A stretch of DNA of 29,165 nucleotides from a virus: IMG/VR virus record IMGVR_UViG_3300010885_067404, positions 1-29,165 of that record. One strand, given 5' to 3'. The position numbers and the translations under genes are program-made. The notes beneath the pieces were generated by a model, which made no database searches, was not told the DNA's origin, and saw nothing but the letters and a program-made list of their open reading frames with translations. Position 1 is the first letter of the stretch, and every line of letters begins with the position of its first letter. Below, one piece after another: positions 5,564 through 13,437 of this stretch.

Positions 5564-6728
5564 TTTTTCAACAGTTATAAATTTAAATGAAGCAGCAGAT
5601 GTAGAGGGCAAGCTTACTCATCTTAAGCATGCTGAAGAAGGCGTAGCTGACGGTCATTCTGAATATAAACATGCTGTTGATACACTGCATGCTGTTCATA
5701 ATAAACTTAATGGTAAAAAAATACCAGGGTTACAAACTAGTACTAAATTTGATGGCTCACCATCTGTTGTATTTGGACGTCATCCAGATACTGGTAAATT
5801 TTTTGTAGCTTCTAAATCAGCATTTAATAAAAATCCTAAAATTAACTATTCACATGAAGATATAGAAAAAAATCATGGACATGCACCTGGACTCGTTGCT
5901 AAACTTAAACAAGCATTTACTCATCTTCAAAAAGTTGCTCCAGAACATGGTGTATACCAAGGCGATTTTATGTATTCACATCACGAATTACATCATCATT
6001 CTGACGGGAATATTAGTTCTACGCCTAATACGGTAACATATACTGCTCATAAAGATTCTGAAGCTGGTAAGAAAATGCAAAAGGCTAAAATGGGTTTTGT
6101 GGTGCATACAAAATACCAAGGCAAAGATTTTGCTTCTATGCATGCTACACCTCATACTGATACAAGTACCTTTAAACCTCATCCAGATGTTCATTTAATT
6201 TCTGCAGAATCATCACCAGATACTAAAATTAATAAAAAAGAAAGTAATGAATTTCATGAACATATGAATGCTGCAAAAGAATTGCATGATAAGTTACCTC
6301 ATGATTTTCATAATGTCGTTCAAAAACATTCATCTTTTTTAAAAACATATATTAATAAAACTATTAAGACAAATCAAGTACCATCTGTACAAGGTTTAAG
6401 AAAGCATATTGAAGGGGTACATCTTAAAGCAATAGAAGGTGTTAAAACAGAAAAAGCTAAAAATCAGAAAAGAATAGCAATGAATGCAGATTTAGAACAT
6501 CATGATACAAATGTATCTCATTTTAAAAATGCATTGAAACTTCATCAACACCTACAAAATGCTAAGAATGTTCTTGTTTCAGCTATGAATAAAGGCTCAG
6601 AGTTTAAACATTCTATTAACGGTAAGCCTACTGATCCAGAGGGACATGTTGCTACATATCAAGGTAAATCTTTAAAGTTAGTTAATAGACACGAATTTTC
6701 TAAAGCTAATTTTGAAAAAAATAATTAA
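5556..6728 (+). CDS. Ligase-like covalent nucleotidyltransferase with capsid-targeting-like N-terminus
   Basis: The 390-residue protein contains a KxDG motif I (STKFDGSPSVVFG, candidate nucleotidylated Lys64). It also has GVYQGDFMY at 132-140 resembling motif III, PEGHV at 361-365 resembling motif IV, and SLKLVNR at 372-378 resembling motif V. These are the landmarks of DNA/RNA ligases and capping-type nucleotidyltransferases. The family, I believe annotated DUF6267 in T4-like cyanophages, is uncharacterised. The N-terminus MLSFSTVINLNE-A resembles a capsid-targeting peptide. The start overlaps the end of the nuclease-like gene by 8 bp, suggesting coupled translation. The middle is very His/Lys-rich. 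Whether it joins nucleic acid or only transfers a nucleotide cannot be told from sequence. Confidence 0.6.
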   Translation: MLSFSTVINLNEAADVEGKLTHLKHAEEGVADGHSEYKHAVDTLHAVHNKLNGKKIPGLQTSTKFDGSPSVVFGRHPDTGKFFVASKSAFNKNPKINYSHEDIEKNHGHAPGLVAKLKQAFTHLQKVAPEHGVYQGDFMYSHHELHHHSDGNISSTPNTVTYTAHKDSEAGKKMQKAKMGFVVHTKYQGKDFASMHATPHTDTSTFKPHPDVHLISAESSPDTKINKKESNEFHEHMNAAKELHDKLPHDFHNVVQKHSSFLKTYINKTIKTNQVPSVQGLRKHIEGVHLKAIEGVKTEKAKNQKRIAMNADLEHHDTNVSHFKNALKLHQHLQNAKNVLVSAMNKGSEFKHSINGKPTDPEGHVATYQGKSLKLVNRHEFSKANFEKNN

Positions 6729-6736
6729 TTTTTACT

Positions 6737-6744
6737 TATAAATA
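6737..6744 (+). promoter_or_regulatory. TATAAATA late-promoter box
   Basis: An exact TATAAATA (ACTTATAAATAGTAA context) lies 25 bases before ATG 6770 and drives the structural genes that follow. Confidence 0.65.
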
Positions 6745-6769
6745 GTAATAAACTCAGAGGAATATTGCT

Positions 6770-7099
6770 ATGGCTACTAAGCTTAATTTAATTATAGATC
6801 AAGGTACAACTTTTACTAAGACTTTTACTGCTAATGATAGTTCAGGATCTCCTATTAATTTTACAGGTTATTCTGGATTATCTCAAATAAGAAAAGCATA
6901 CACTTCATCAAATTCTATTCCCTTTGCTGTTAATTTAAACTCAAACGGTATTGTTACTTTAACACTTTCTGCCAGTAATTCAGCAATGTTAACATCAGGC
7001 AGATATGTTTATGATGTAAGAGTAATAGCTAATACAACTAATAGTTACACAAGAATTGTAGAGGGACTTGTTACAATTACCCCTCAAGTTACTAGATAA
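6770..7099 (+). CDS. Small virion structural protein, BppU-like fold suspected
   Basis: The 109-residue product is beta-rich: LNLIIDQGTTFTKTFTANDS, INFTGYSGLSQIRK, SGRYVYDVRV and RIVEGLVTITPQV. This pattern is typical of small beta-sandwich proteins of baseplates or fibres (BppU-like N-terminal domains) and of a conserved cyanophage structural family. Thr, Ser and Asn are abundant, as in other phage adhesion proteins. AGAGG precedes ATG. It shares a late transcript with the 418-residue fibre protein 21 bases downstream, to which it may be a partner. Function is inferred. Confidence 0.65.
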   Translation: MATKLNLIIDQGTTFTKTFTANDSSGSPINFTGYSGLSQIRKAYTSSNSIPFAVNLNSNGIVTLTLSASNSAMLTSGRYVYDVRVIANTTNSYTRIVEGLVTITPQVTR

Positions 7100-7120
7100 T
7101 GAATTTTATTAGGATATAAA

Positions 7121-8377
7121 ATGGATGAAATAAAACTTTTAGAATCTTTATCTAAAATGCTCGGTGATCCTGTAGATACATCCGACATATTAAAAGATTT
7201 AGAAAAAATAGAAAAAGAAAAAGATCTACTTAAGATTTTTAAAAATCTATTACACAATAAACCTTTAGAAAATATAGAACAATTTGAAGCTAAACTTAAA
7301 AATATTGAAGCTCAAGTAGAAATTATTGAAACACTTCAGGATCAGCAAATACCTGAAGAAGAACAAGTAATAGTTGAAGAAATACCGTTCCAAGCAATCA
7401 CCCCTCAACCAGAAATACCAATCGATTTTGTAACAGCAGCAGCACGTTCTATTAGACAAACTAAAAAAGAAATTCTTCTTAATAATCAAGATAATACATT
7501 AATAAAAGAAATAGATCAGCTTAAAAAATCTGTTCTTGATCTTCATACTTTTGCTTCTCAAATATCAAATATGGGAGGTGGAGGTGAAGTCAATCTAAGA
7601 TACTTAGATGATATTAATCGTGGTAGTATCTTAGATGGCAACTTCTTAAAGTATAATGCATCTTCTAAGAAGTTTGAATTTACCAATGTTACTTCTGATG
7701 GCGTTGATTGGAAGCATATTCCATCTGATATGATACCAGAGGTGACTGGTACGTATTCTCTTGGTAATTCATCTGTACGCTGGGAATCATTATGGGTCGG
7801 TAGTAATTCTGCAACATTTAGCAGCAATATTTATATTACGAGTTCTAATAATACCGGTATTACATTTAACGATAGTACATTTCAAAATACCGCTTTTATA
7901 CCTCCTGGTTATATATCTACAGTGTATATTAACGCTAACGTGGCATATACTAACTCTAGAGCAGCTTATATCATACCACCTGGTTCTGTCATAAATGGCA
8001 ACAGAAATATAACATTAGGAAGCAATAATACATATGTCATTGGAAAGACAGGCAATTACATATTGAATTATAGCATACAGTATAAAAATACGGGAGCAGA
8101 TGCTGTTGACATCTATGTGTGGGTAAATAAAAATAATGCTCATCTTGAAGACTCTTCTACTGTATTTTCTATTCACGGTAAGAAAAGCACCAACGATCCT
8201 GGTAAAATGGTTGCGGTAACTCCAATATTTTTCCCTGCTAACACCGGAGATCTTATTCAAGTCTTGGCAGCTACACCATATGATACCACAGTATCGATGG
8301 TAACGATCCCTGCTGTTGTTTCGCCAGATATCCCTAGAACACCAGCTTCAATTATAACAATAACTGAAGTAAGTTAA
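7121..8377 (+). CDS. Tail fibre / receptor-binding-type protein with C-terminal jelly-roll domain
   Basis: The 418-residue product has three parts. Residues 1-150 are acidic and coiled-coil-like (EKIEKEKDLLKIFK, heptad Leu/Ile). Residues about 150-240 carry fibre repeats: YLDDINRGSILDGNFLKYN, then VTGTYSLGNSSVRWESLWVG, a phage-fibre motif seen next to trimeric tips. The C-terminal 160 residues resemble a C1q/TNF-like jelly roll (TGNYILNYSIQYKNTGADAV, then NTGDLIQVLAAT) and may be the receptor-binding head. It is transcribed from the late box at 6737. Related fibres form trimers; that is family knowledge applied by analogy. Confidence 0.7.
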   Translation: MDEIKLLESLSKMLGDPVDTSDILKDLEKIEKEKDLLKIFKNLLHNKPLENIEQFEAKLKNIEAQVEIIETLQDQQIPEEEQVIVEEIPFQAITPQPEIPIDFVTAAARSIRQTKKEILLNNQDNTLIKEIDQLKKSVLDLHTFASQISNMGGGGEVNLRYLDDINRGSILDGNFLKYNASSKKFEFTNVTSDGVDWKHIPSDMIPEVTGTYSLGNSSVRWESLWVGSNSATFSSNIYITSSNNTGITFNDSTFQNTAFIPPGYISTVYINANVAYTNSRAAYIIPPGSVINGNRNITLGSNNTYVIGKTGNYILNYSIQYKNTGADAVDIYVWVNKNNAHLEDSSTVFSIHGKKSTNDPGKMVAVTPIFFPANTGDLIQVLAATPYDTTVSMVTIPAVVSPDIPRTPASIITITEVS

Positions 8378-8387
8378 GATTTATAAT

Positions 8388-8413
8388 TATAAATAGATTT
8401 CTAATTATAAATA
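8388..8413 (+). promoter_or_regulatory. Two tandem TATAAATA late-promoter boxes
   Basis: Exact TATAAATA occurs at 8388-8395 and again at 8406-8413, 18 bases apart, in the gap before ATG 8443. It is the only doubled exact late box in the window. Confidence 0.65.
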
Positions 8414-8442
8414 ATTTATATTTTAAAATATACGAGGATAAT

Positions 8443-10209
8443 ATGCCAGAACAATATGCACAATCTCCAGTTTCTGTTAAGCAACTAAAAAGAGAAAAGT
8501 TAAAGGATATTATTAAAGGTGCTAAGACTGCAACAGGAGAAAAAGCAGCTATTGTAATGATTAATCCTGAAATAGATACAAATGTGCATGGTACTCATAA
8601 AATGCAAGAAGAAACAAGTAGCCCTGCTGTATTTACTTACGGAAGACAACAACCTTTACATAAAGGTCATGAATTAGTATTTAATAAAGTAATGGATGTT
8701 GCTTCTAAAGTTAGAGGTAAACCTTATGTTTTTACTTCACATAGTCAAGATGAAAAGAAAAATCCTCTCTCTACACAAGATAAAGTAAAATATATTAAGA
8801 AAATGGTACCTCACGCTGAGGTAGGATCAACATCAAAAGAAGAACCAAGTCTATTACATCTTGCTTCAAAATTACATAAGGCAGGTCACACTGATCTTCA
8901 TATGGTAGTAGGATCAGACAGAGCTGAGAGTATGAATAGTACTCTTCAAAAATATAATGGTGTTCAAGGTCCTCACGGTTATTATAACTTTAAAAGTATT
9001 ACAGTTCATTCTGCAGGTCACAGAGATCCTGATGCTGAAGATACAGGTGGTCTTTCAGCCACTAAAATGAGACAAGCAGTTTCATCAGGTGATAGATCAA
9101 CGTTTAGAAGCGGTTTACCCGATAAAATTAAAAAACATTCTGACGATATTTTTAATAAAGTTAAAAGCGGCATGGGTCTTAAAGAAGCTATTGAGTTATA
9201 CGGGTTTAGTATTAATGATTTATTTGAATCTACTGCTTTAAATAGAAACTGGAAAAAACTATCACCAACAACTAAAGATAAAATAATTAAAGTTTATACA
9301 TCTGATAATGATGATATTAAACCTAGTAGTTTTAAAAAATTTTCTCAAGTAATAAAAAAAAAGATAGATGAAGCAAAGAAATCTCCATGGGAAAAAATGC
9401 TTACAAGGAATCCTAAGCATGCAGAATCAGAAGCTCGTGCTCAAAAGGCAAAAGATGGTCTAAAACAAGCTGGTAAAGATTATCAAGCAATTCTTGATAG
9501 AGAAGCAGCTGCTAAACAAAAAAAAGTAAGTGAATCTGCAGACGTTCTTTCACAGTGGATTCTTTCACAGTGGAAAAATCAAGAACCTGTTAATTATACC
9601 AGGCATCTAACAAAGTTTTTTGGCAAACCAGATGAATTGACTGAGAACAGAGCAGTATGGTATAATGTTGATGGATTCAAACGAATAGAGATCTTAGATG
9701 AGTATGTAATGCATTCATCACCATCACCTCATTATGATTATGTATATTGCTATATTGATCTGAAGGTTCCGCACAATCTTTCTAATGTTTTAGCAGATAG
9801 CAGCGAAAGCATATTGTTAGATCATCTTAAGGGTGAAGTTGTCGCTCGTTGTGCTAGCTTGAGCGCAAATGCAGTGACCATACAATATGTCATGGATGTC
9901 GTAGAAGGCAATGTTAAACCAAGCAAAAAAGAATATGAGTCTCGTATTAAAGCAATGAAGAAAATGTTTGAGGATGGCAAGAGATATCAATTGGATTGGT
10001 GGCCTGATGTAACAAAAGATACTGATCCATCAAACACCTATTATGAACATGTAGATCATCATTGCTGCAGTATAAATGAGGTAAGGAAAGGCCTTTGGGC
10101 TAACATCCATGCCAAGCGTAAAAGAATTAAAGCTGGTTCTGGTGAGCGTATGCGTAAGCCAGGATCAGAAGGAGCCCCTACTCCAAAAGACCTTAAGGAT
10201 TCACAATGA
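8443..10209 (+). CDS. HxGH nucleotidyltransferase fused to an unknown C-terminal region
   Basis: The 588-residue protein has a cytidylyltransferase/NMN-adenylyltransferase-type core: FTYGRQQPLHKGHELV (HKGH at 73-76) and SATKMR (205-210), matching the HxGH and ISxTxxR nucleotide-binding motifs. These enzymes transfer AMP or CMP to phosphorylated substrates such as NMN; the substrate here is unknown. Residues about 225-360 are Lys-rich and helical. Residues about 365-545 form a separate acidic/aromatic region in less AT-rich DNA. The end has a basic tail (KGLWANIHAKRKRIKAGSGE) that I recall from other T4-like phage proteins. GAGG precedes ATG; the stop overlaps the next start (ATGA). Confidence 0.7.
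   Translation: MPEQYAQSPVSVKQLKREKLKDIIKGAKTATGEKAAIVMINPEIDTNVHGTHKMQEETSSPAVFTYGRQQPLHKGHELVFNKVMDVASKVRGKPYVFTSHSQDEKKNPLSTQDKVKYIKKMVPHAEVGSTSKEEPSLLHLASKLHKAGHTDLHMVVGSDRAESMNSTLQKYNGVQGPHGYYNFKSITVHSAGHRDPDAEDTGGLSATKMRQAVSSGDRSTFRSGLPDKIKKHSDDIFNKVKSGMGLKEAIELYGFSINDLFESTALNRNWKKLSPTTKDKIIKVYTSDNDDIKPSSFKKFSQVIKKKIDEAKKSPWEKMLTRNPKHAESEARAQKAKDGLKQAGKDYQAILDREAAAKQKKVSESADVLSQWILSQWKNQEPVNYTRHLTKFFGKPDELTENRAVWYNVDGFKRIEILDEYVMHSSPSPHYDYVYCYIDLKVPHNLSNVLADSSESILLDHLKGEVVARCASLSANAVTIQYVMDVVEGNVKPSKKEYESRIKAMKKMFEDGKRYQLDWWPDVTKDTDPSNTYYEHVDHHCCSINEVRKGLWANIHAKRKRIKAGSGERMRKPGSEGAPTPKDLKDSQ
9544..9573 (+). repeat. Tandem 15-bp duplication inside the nucleotidyltransferase gene
   Basis: GTTCTTTCACAGTGG (9544-9558) and ATTCTTTCACAGTGG (9559-9573) differ at one base and encode the doubled LSQWILSQW. 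It marks the junction between the Lys-rich middle and the C-terminal region of the protein. Confidence 0.9.
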
Positions 10210-10499
10210 TTTCCTTTAAAGAATTTATATCAGAAGTAGCAGCATGGCAGCGCAAAGAAGGTAAGAATCCTACAGGTGGTTTGAACCGTAAGGGTATAGC
10301 TTCTTATCGTAGAGAAAATCCTGGTTCTAAACTATCGATGGCTGTAACTACTAAACCTTCTAAACTAGATCCGGATTCAAAAGCAGCCAAGCGCCGTAAA
10401 TCGTTTTGTGCTCGAATGGGAGGAGTAAAGGGTCCTATGAAGAAGCCAAACGGAGAACCAACAAGAAAAGCATTAGCTTTAAGAAAGTGGAATTGTTAA
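10206..10499 (+). CDS. Small basic late protein with capsid-targeting-like N-terminus (DUF6321-like)
   Basis: The 97-residue product begins MISFKEFISE-V, closely resembling the T4 capsid-targeting peptide. The rest is strongly basic: AAWQRKEGKNPTGGLNRKG, YRRENPGSK, AKRRKSFCARMGGVKGPMKK and ALALRKWNC. I recall this domain as a conserved family of T4-like phages (DUF6321, from memory) of unknown function. High Lys/Arg and the N-terminus suggest a DNA-associated protein carried in the head. It is translationally coupled to the preceding gene by ATGA. Confidence 0.7.
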   Translation: MISFKEFISEVAAWQRKEGKNPTGGLNRKGIASYRRENPGSKLSMAVTTKPSKLDPDSKAAKRRKSFCARMGGVKGPMKKPNGEPTRKALALRKWNC

Positions 10500-10511
10500 T
10501 AGGAGAGAAAC

Positions 10512-10787
10512 ATGGAATTAATTATAAGTATAATAGTTATTATAGCAATTGTTAGTGTTCTTTATTATATGATGAATAAAAAAGAAAATTTTAAAGATGC
10601 TATTAACGATATTAAAATAGATGTAAATGATCAAATTACTGATGCAGTAACACTAGTTAAAAATGAAATTAAAACTACAGTAGATAATGTTCAAGAGATT
10701 GAAAATAAATTAGAAGAAGATGTTAAAAATTTCATTAAAAAAACAGGTATTACAGAAGTTAAGAAAAACAAAAAGAGTAAAAAATAA
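10512..10787 (+). CDS. Small membrane-anchored coiled-coil protein, 91 aa
   Basis: AGGAGAG precedes ATG 10512. Residues 1-21 form a membrane helix (MELIISIIVIIAIVSVLYYM). The remainder is a charged helix with heptad-like spacing (DAINDIKIDVNDQITDAV, then VDNVQEIENKLEEDV) and a Lys-rich end. Topology suggests an N-terminal inner-membrane anchor. It could be a membrane-remodelling or lysis-timing protein, or an immunity-type protein; there is no evidence to choose. No family is recognised. Confidence 0.6.
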   Translation: MELIISIIVIIAIVSVLYYMMNKKENFKDAINDIKIDVNDQITDAVTLVKNEIKTTVDNVQEIENKLEEDVKNFIKKTGITEVKKNKKSKK

Positions 10788-10827
10788 AATGCGCTAAATA
10801 TTTGTATCAGCGTATTAGGAGCTTAAA

Positions 10828-11154
10828 ATGTCAAATAAATACACATCATTAGAGTCTGATATATCAAAAATACTTAATAGAGTTTCTATTAAAGAAGATA
10901 TAGGTATGGGTATGACGGTACCAGTTAACGTAGCACCTATGCCAACAATGAATGCACCATCAGATAATAATGATGTAGACGATGAAGAAGGATCTATGGC
11001 TAAAGTTCAGCTACAAGCAATGGCTGATATGGCAACAGATCTTTATCGTAGTATTCAAGATAATCAAGAATTAGAAGCATGGGTTCAATCAAAATTAGCT
11101 GTGGCAAAAGACAACCTTACTGGTGTTTATCATTATATGAAATATAAGAGTTAA
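10828..11154 (+). CDS. Conserved small late protein with helical C-terminal domain
   Basis: ATTAGGAGC gives a strong ribosome site before ATG 10828. The 108-residue product has an N-terminal helix, a Met/Pro-rich acidic linker (GMGMTVPVNVAPMPTM, then DNNDVDDEEG) and a C-terminal helical segment (QLQAMADMATDLYRSI, then LEAWVQSKLAVA). The last part resembles a short domain repeated in many T4-like cyanophage proteins. Function is unknown; the context among late structural genes suggests a virion or head-assembly role. A weak late-like box (GCTAAATA, 10793-10800) lies upstream. Confidence 0.6.
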   Translation: MSNKYTSLESDISKILNRVSIKEDIGMGMTVPVNVAPMPTMNAPSDNNDVDDEEGSMAKVQLQAMADMATDLYRSIQDNQELEAWVQSKLAVAKDNLTGVYHYMKYKS

Positions 11155-11161
11155 TTTTTTT

Positions 11162-11169
11162 TATAAATA
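11162..11169 (+). promoter_or_regulatory. TATAAATA late-promoter box
   Basis: Exact TATAAATA, 30 bases before ATG 11199, in the 44-base gap after the preceding gene. Confidence 0.65.
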
Positions 11170-11198
11170 TAATTAAAGTACTTTAAAAGGAGATAAAA

Positions 11199-11861
11199 AT
11201 GCCAGTAGGTCAATGGGGTTCTGATGCAACTCTTGCTAATAATACACCGAATTGGAAAATGGCTTTAGGTGCAGGCACACAACCAGGTGCCAACGCAACA
11301 GGTAATTACCCATTTGGTAATACACAGTTAATGTTTGCTAACTCAACGGGTAATTCTATTATTCAAAATCAAAGAGTTGGTATTTTTGGTATTAACTCAA
11401 ACACAGTTAATTTAACTGGCGGTAATACTTTAGTTTATGGCGAGCACGCCGGTTGGGTTAAGATTACTCAAGGTTCAGGTCCTATTCTTAGTATTTCTAT
11501 ACCAGCAGGTTTAGGAGGAAGGGGTTATGCAAACGGACAATATTTAACTATTTCTAATACATCTGTAATAGGCACGGTTAATGCTGTTGCTAATATTTCA
11601 ACCACTACTTTAGGTAATCTTGCAGTTCTTACTCTTTTAAGCAACGGCAGTTTAATTGGAGGTAAATTTTTTACAACCAATACACAATTACTTTCATTTG
11701 TTGTAGCTAATGGTTCAGGTCTCGGTACACCAGGACAAACAGGTGCTAACTTAACAATTGAATTTGGTGGTAGAGCCGGACGCGTTCACGGTGAAACACT
11801 TGTAGCAATGGGTTCAATGACAGGTAACACAGCTACACCATACTACACATCTGTTATTTAA
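11199..11861 (+). CDS. Virion structural protein, beta-rich, 220 aa
   Basis: ATG 11199 follows AAAAGGAGATAAAA and an exact late box. The sequence is Gly/Asn/Thr/Ala-rich with almost no Lys: MPVGQWGSDATLANNTPNWK, then repeated GN-rich turns, a central GWVKITQGSGPILSISI segment and a C-terminal GRAGRVHGETLVAMGSM. This composition is typical of phage capsid-decoration, fibre or neck-associated structural proteins, and related cyanophage proteins are annotated as virion structural. The exact place in the particle is unknown. Confidence 0.6.
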   Translation: MPVGQWGSDATLANNTPNWKMALGAGTQPGANATGNYPFGNTQLMFANSTGNSIIQNQRVGIFGINSNTVNLTGGNTLVYGEHAGWVKITQGSGPILSISIPAGLGGRGYANGQYLTISNTSVIGTVNAVANISTTTLGNLAVLTLLSNGSLIGGKFFTTNTQLLSFVVANGSGLGTPGQTGANLTIEFGGRAGRVHGETLVAMGSMTGNTATPYYTSVI

Positions 11862-11887
11862 ATTATAAAAAAAATTGAAAGATAATC

Positions 11888-12202
11888 ATGTCAAATAAGG
11901 TCATTACAGATTTAGCTTCTATTACTTCTCCATATTCAAATGATTATCTTTTAATTGTTCATAATGCATCAGGTATACCTACTACTAATATTATTACAGT
12001 AAATAATTTTTTAAATAATGCTAATGTTAATGCTTTATATCCTGCTAGCGTTAAAACAGCTAACTTAATAATTAATTATAGAACTACTCCAGGCACATCA
12101 TCATATACTGCTCAGCAAGGTACTATTTTTCATGATAATAACTATATTTACATAGCTATATCTAATAATAATGTTAAGAGGGCAGCACTCAGTTCATTCT
12201 AG
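11888..12202 (+). CDS. Small fibre-like structural protein, 104 aa
   Basis: The product has MSNKVITDLASITSPYSND at the start, as in collar or fibre-tip proteins, and ends QGTIFHDNNYIYIAISNNN then VKRAALSSF. That ending is common at the C-terminus of T4-like fibre and tail-associated proteins (display-type beta repeats). It is Asn/Thr-rich. It follows the preceding gene by 26 bases without a late box of its own and only a weak ribosome site (GAAAG), so it is probably in the same transcript. Confidence 0.55.
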   Translation: MSNKVITDLASITSPYSNDYLLIVHNASGIPTTNIITVNNFLNNANVNALYPASVKTANLIINYRTTPGTSSYTAQQGTIFHDNNYIYIAISNNNVKRAALSSF

Positions 12203-12210
12203 AGGCTAAT

Positions 12211-12603
12211 TTGTTTAACAAAGTTGACGAGTCTAATTTTTTATTATACGCTGCAAAACATTATGATAATCCTCAATGCTTTGACACAGTTGAGTTTTAT
12301 GATGATTTAAATAGATTCAAATATTTAAAAAGATTATTTAATAAGTATATTGAAACTGGTGATATTAAAGAAAGACTAATAATAAATCATATAGTAATAC
12401 TTTATAATGTTTTTGGTGTAGAAGCTTCAAATAGAATGCTATTTCTTAAATTAAAGGGTTATGAGAAATTTCTCAAGCCCTTTTTAATTTTTTTAAATAA
12501 TTTACCAGATGTTATATATGGTATTAATGAAAATGGCGAGAATATTCATACTAATGAAATACCTTTAGATCAAAAAATTATAGATTTATTAAGAAAGATT
12601 TAA
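12211..12603 (+). CDS. Conserved T4-like phage protein, 130 aa, TTG start
   Basis: Nothing but TTG at 12211 offers a start with a ribosome site (AGAGGCTAAT, GAGG five bases upstream). The sequence MFNKVDESNFLLYAAKHYDN then FYDDLNRFKYLKRLFNKYIE and LIINHIVILYNVFG is a family I recognise from T4-like cyanophages, all-helical, function unknown. Low translation from TTG may be intended. The stop overlaps the next ATG region (TAAATG). It is possibly an assembly or regulatory factor, given its place in late genes. Confidence 0.65.
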   Translation: MFNKVDESNFLLYAAKHYDNPQCFDTVEFYDDLNRFKYLKRLFNKYIETGDIKERLIINHIVILYNVFGVEASNRMLFLKLKGYEKFLKPFLIFLNNLPDVIYGINENGENIHTNEIPLDQKIIDLLRKI

Positions 12604-12774
12604 ATGAAAAAAAGATTTTTAAATTTATTGGCTAAAGAAGACGCACCTGCTAATGCAGCGGGTGGTGGTAATATTGCTGGTATAGGTGTAGGAGCTAAAG
12701 GTGAGCCAGGCGTACCAGTAGACAATAAATACAAAAAGAAAAACATAATTATAAACAATATGCTAAAGAGATAA
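12604..12774 (+). CDS. Small Gly/Ala-rich protein, 56 aa
   Basis: ATG 12604 abuts the previous stop (12601-12603). The product starts with a basic, hydrophobic stretch (MKKRFLNLLAKEDAPANAA). It continues with a Gly-rich motif (GGGNIAGIGVGAKGEPG) and ends with a Lys-rich tail (NKYKKKN, then NNMLKR). I recall the Gly-rich motif in several short phage proteins whose role is unknown. The gene ends one base before the i-spanin start. Confidence 0.6.
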   Translation: MKKRFLNLLAKEDAPANAAGGGNIAGIGVGAKGEPGVPVDNKYKKKNIIINNMLKR

Positions 12775-12775
12775 A

Positions 12776-13162
12776 ATGTTTGGATTTATTTTTCGTTTGT
12801 TTACTGCAGGCTCATCACTCCCATGGATAATTGGCGGGGTAATGTTAGCTATTACATCTGGGTATGCATGGCTAAAGATACACGACTACAACATCTGGGA
12901 AGAAGCAACGCTTGCTTTCAATCAAGCACAAGAACAGTTGACTCAACAGAAAAAAGAAGAGTTTGTTCAAAAGACTGAAGTTATAAATGATAATGCTGCT
13001 CGTATTAGAGAAGTAATTGCCAAACGTGAAGAACAGATGAACGAGATATCATCTGGGATTGAAAAGCAAGCTATTACTGAACATAAGGGTAATGAACAAG
13101 CATCTAAGTATCTAAAAAACATTATCTATCAGCTAGATCAAAATTATGGTGTAAAGAAATGA
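12776..13162 (+). CDS. Probable i-spanin (Rz-like)
   Basis: The 128-residue protein has an N-terminal membrane helix (SLPWIIGGVMLAITSGYAW) followed by a long charged coiled coil (Gln/Glu/Lys-rich, about residues 45-120). This is the usual shape of inner-membrane spanins that fuse inner and outer membranes at lysis. The next gene, overlapping by ATGA, encodes a small lipoprotein, as in Rz/Rz1 pairs. The DNA of 12776-13790 is less AT-rich and uses CGT for Arg more often than its neighbours, suggesting a separate origin. The call rests on architecture and pairing, not on sequence similarity. Confidence 0.65.
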   Translation: MFGFIFRLFTAGSSLPWIIGGVMLAITSGYAWLKIHDYNIWEEATLAFNQAQEQLTQQKKEEFVQKTEVINDNAARIREVIAKREEQMNEISSGIEKQAITEHKGNEQASKYLKNIIYQLDQNYGVKK

Positions 13163-13437
13163 AGTGGTTGGCAATCGTACCTTTATTATTACTGACTGGA
13201 TGCATGCAAACATCTGTTCAACTGGTTGCGCCAGAGTATAAGATTGTTAAAGCACCTGACGATTTATACAAATGTCCTGTGTTGACTAAGTTTCCAAAAG
13301 ATGATACACTAACAGATCAGGAAGTCGGTTCGCTCATATTGAAACTTCAAAATAATAATATCACATGCAAGCGTTCATTAGATGCTATTAAGCTATTCTA
13401 TGACGATGCAGAAAAGACATTGGCAGAACAGAAATGA
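13159..13437 (+). CDS. Probable o-spanin lipoprotein (Rz1-like)
   Basis: The 92-residue product has a lipoprotein signal: MKWLAIVPLLLLTGC, with lipobox LTGC and Cys15 as the lipidated residue. The mature part is polar with two further Cys (KCP and TCK) that could form a disulfide, and ends in a short helix (LDAIKLFYDDAEKTLAEQK). It starts inside the end of the i-spanin-like gene (ATGA) and likewise overlaps the next gene. It is longer than the classic Rz1 and less Pro-rich, so a generic phage lipoprotein remains possible. Confidence 0.6.
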   Translation: MKWLAIVPLLLLTGCMQTSVQLVAPEYKIVKAPDDLYKCPVLTKFPKDDTLTDQEVGSLILKLQNNNITCKRSLDAIKLFYDDAEKTLAEQK

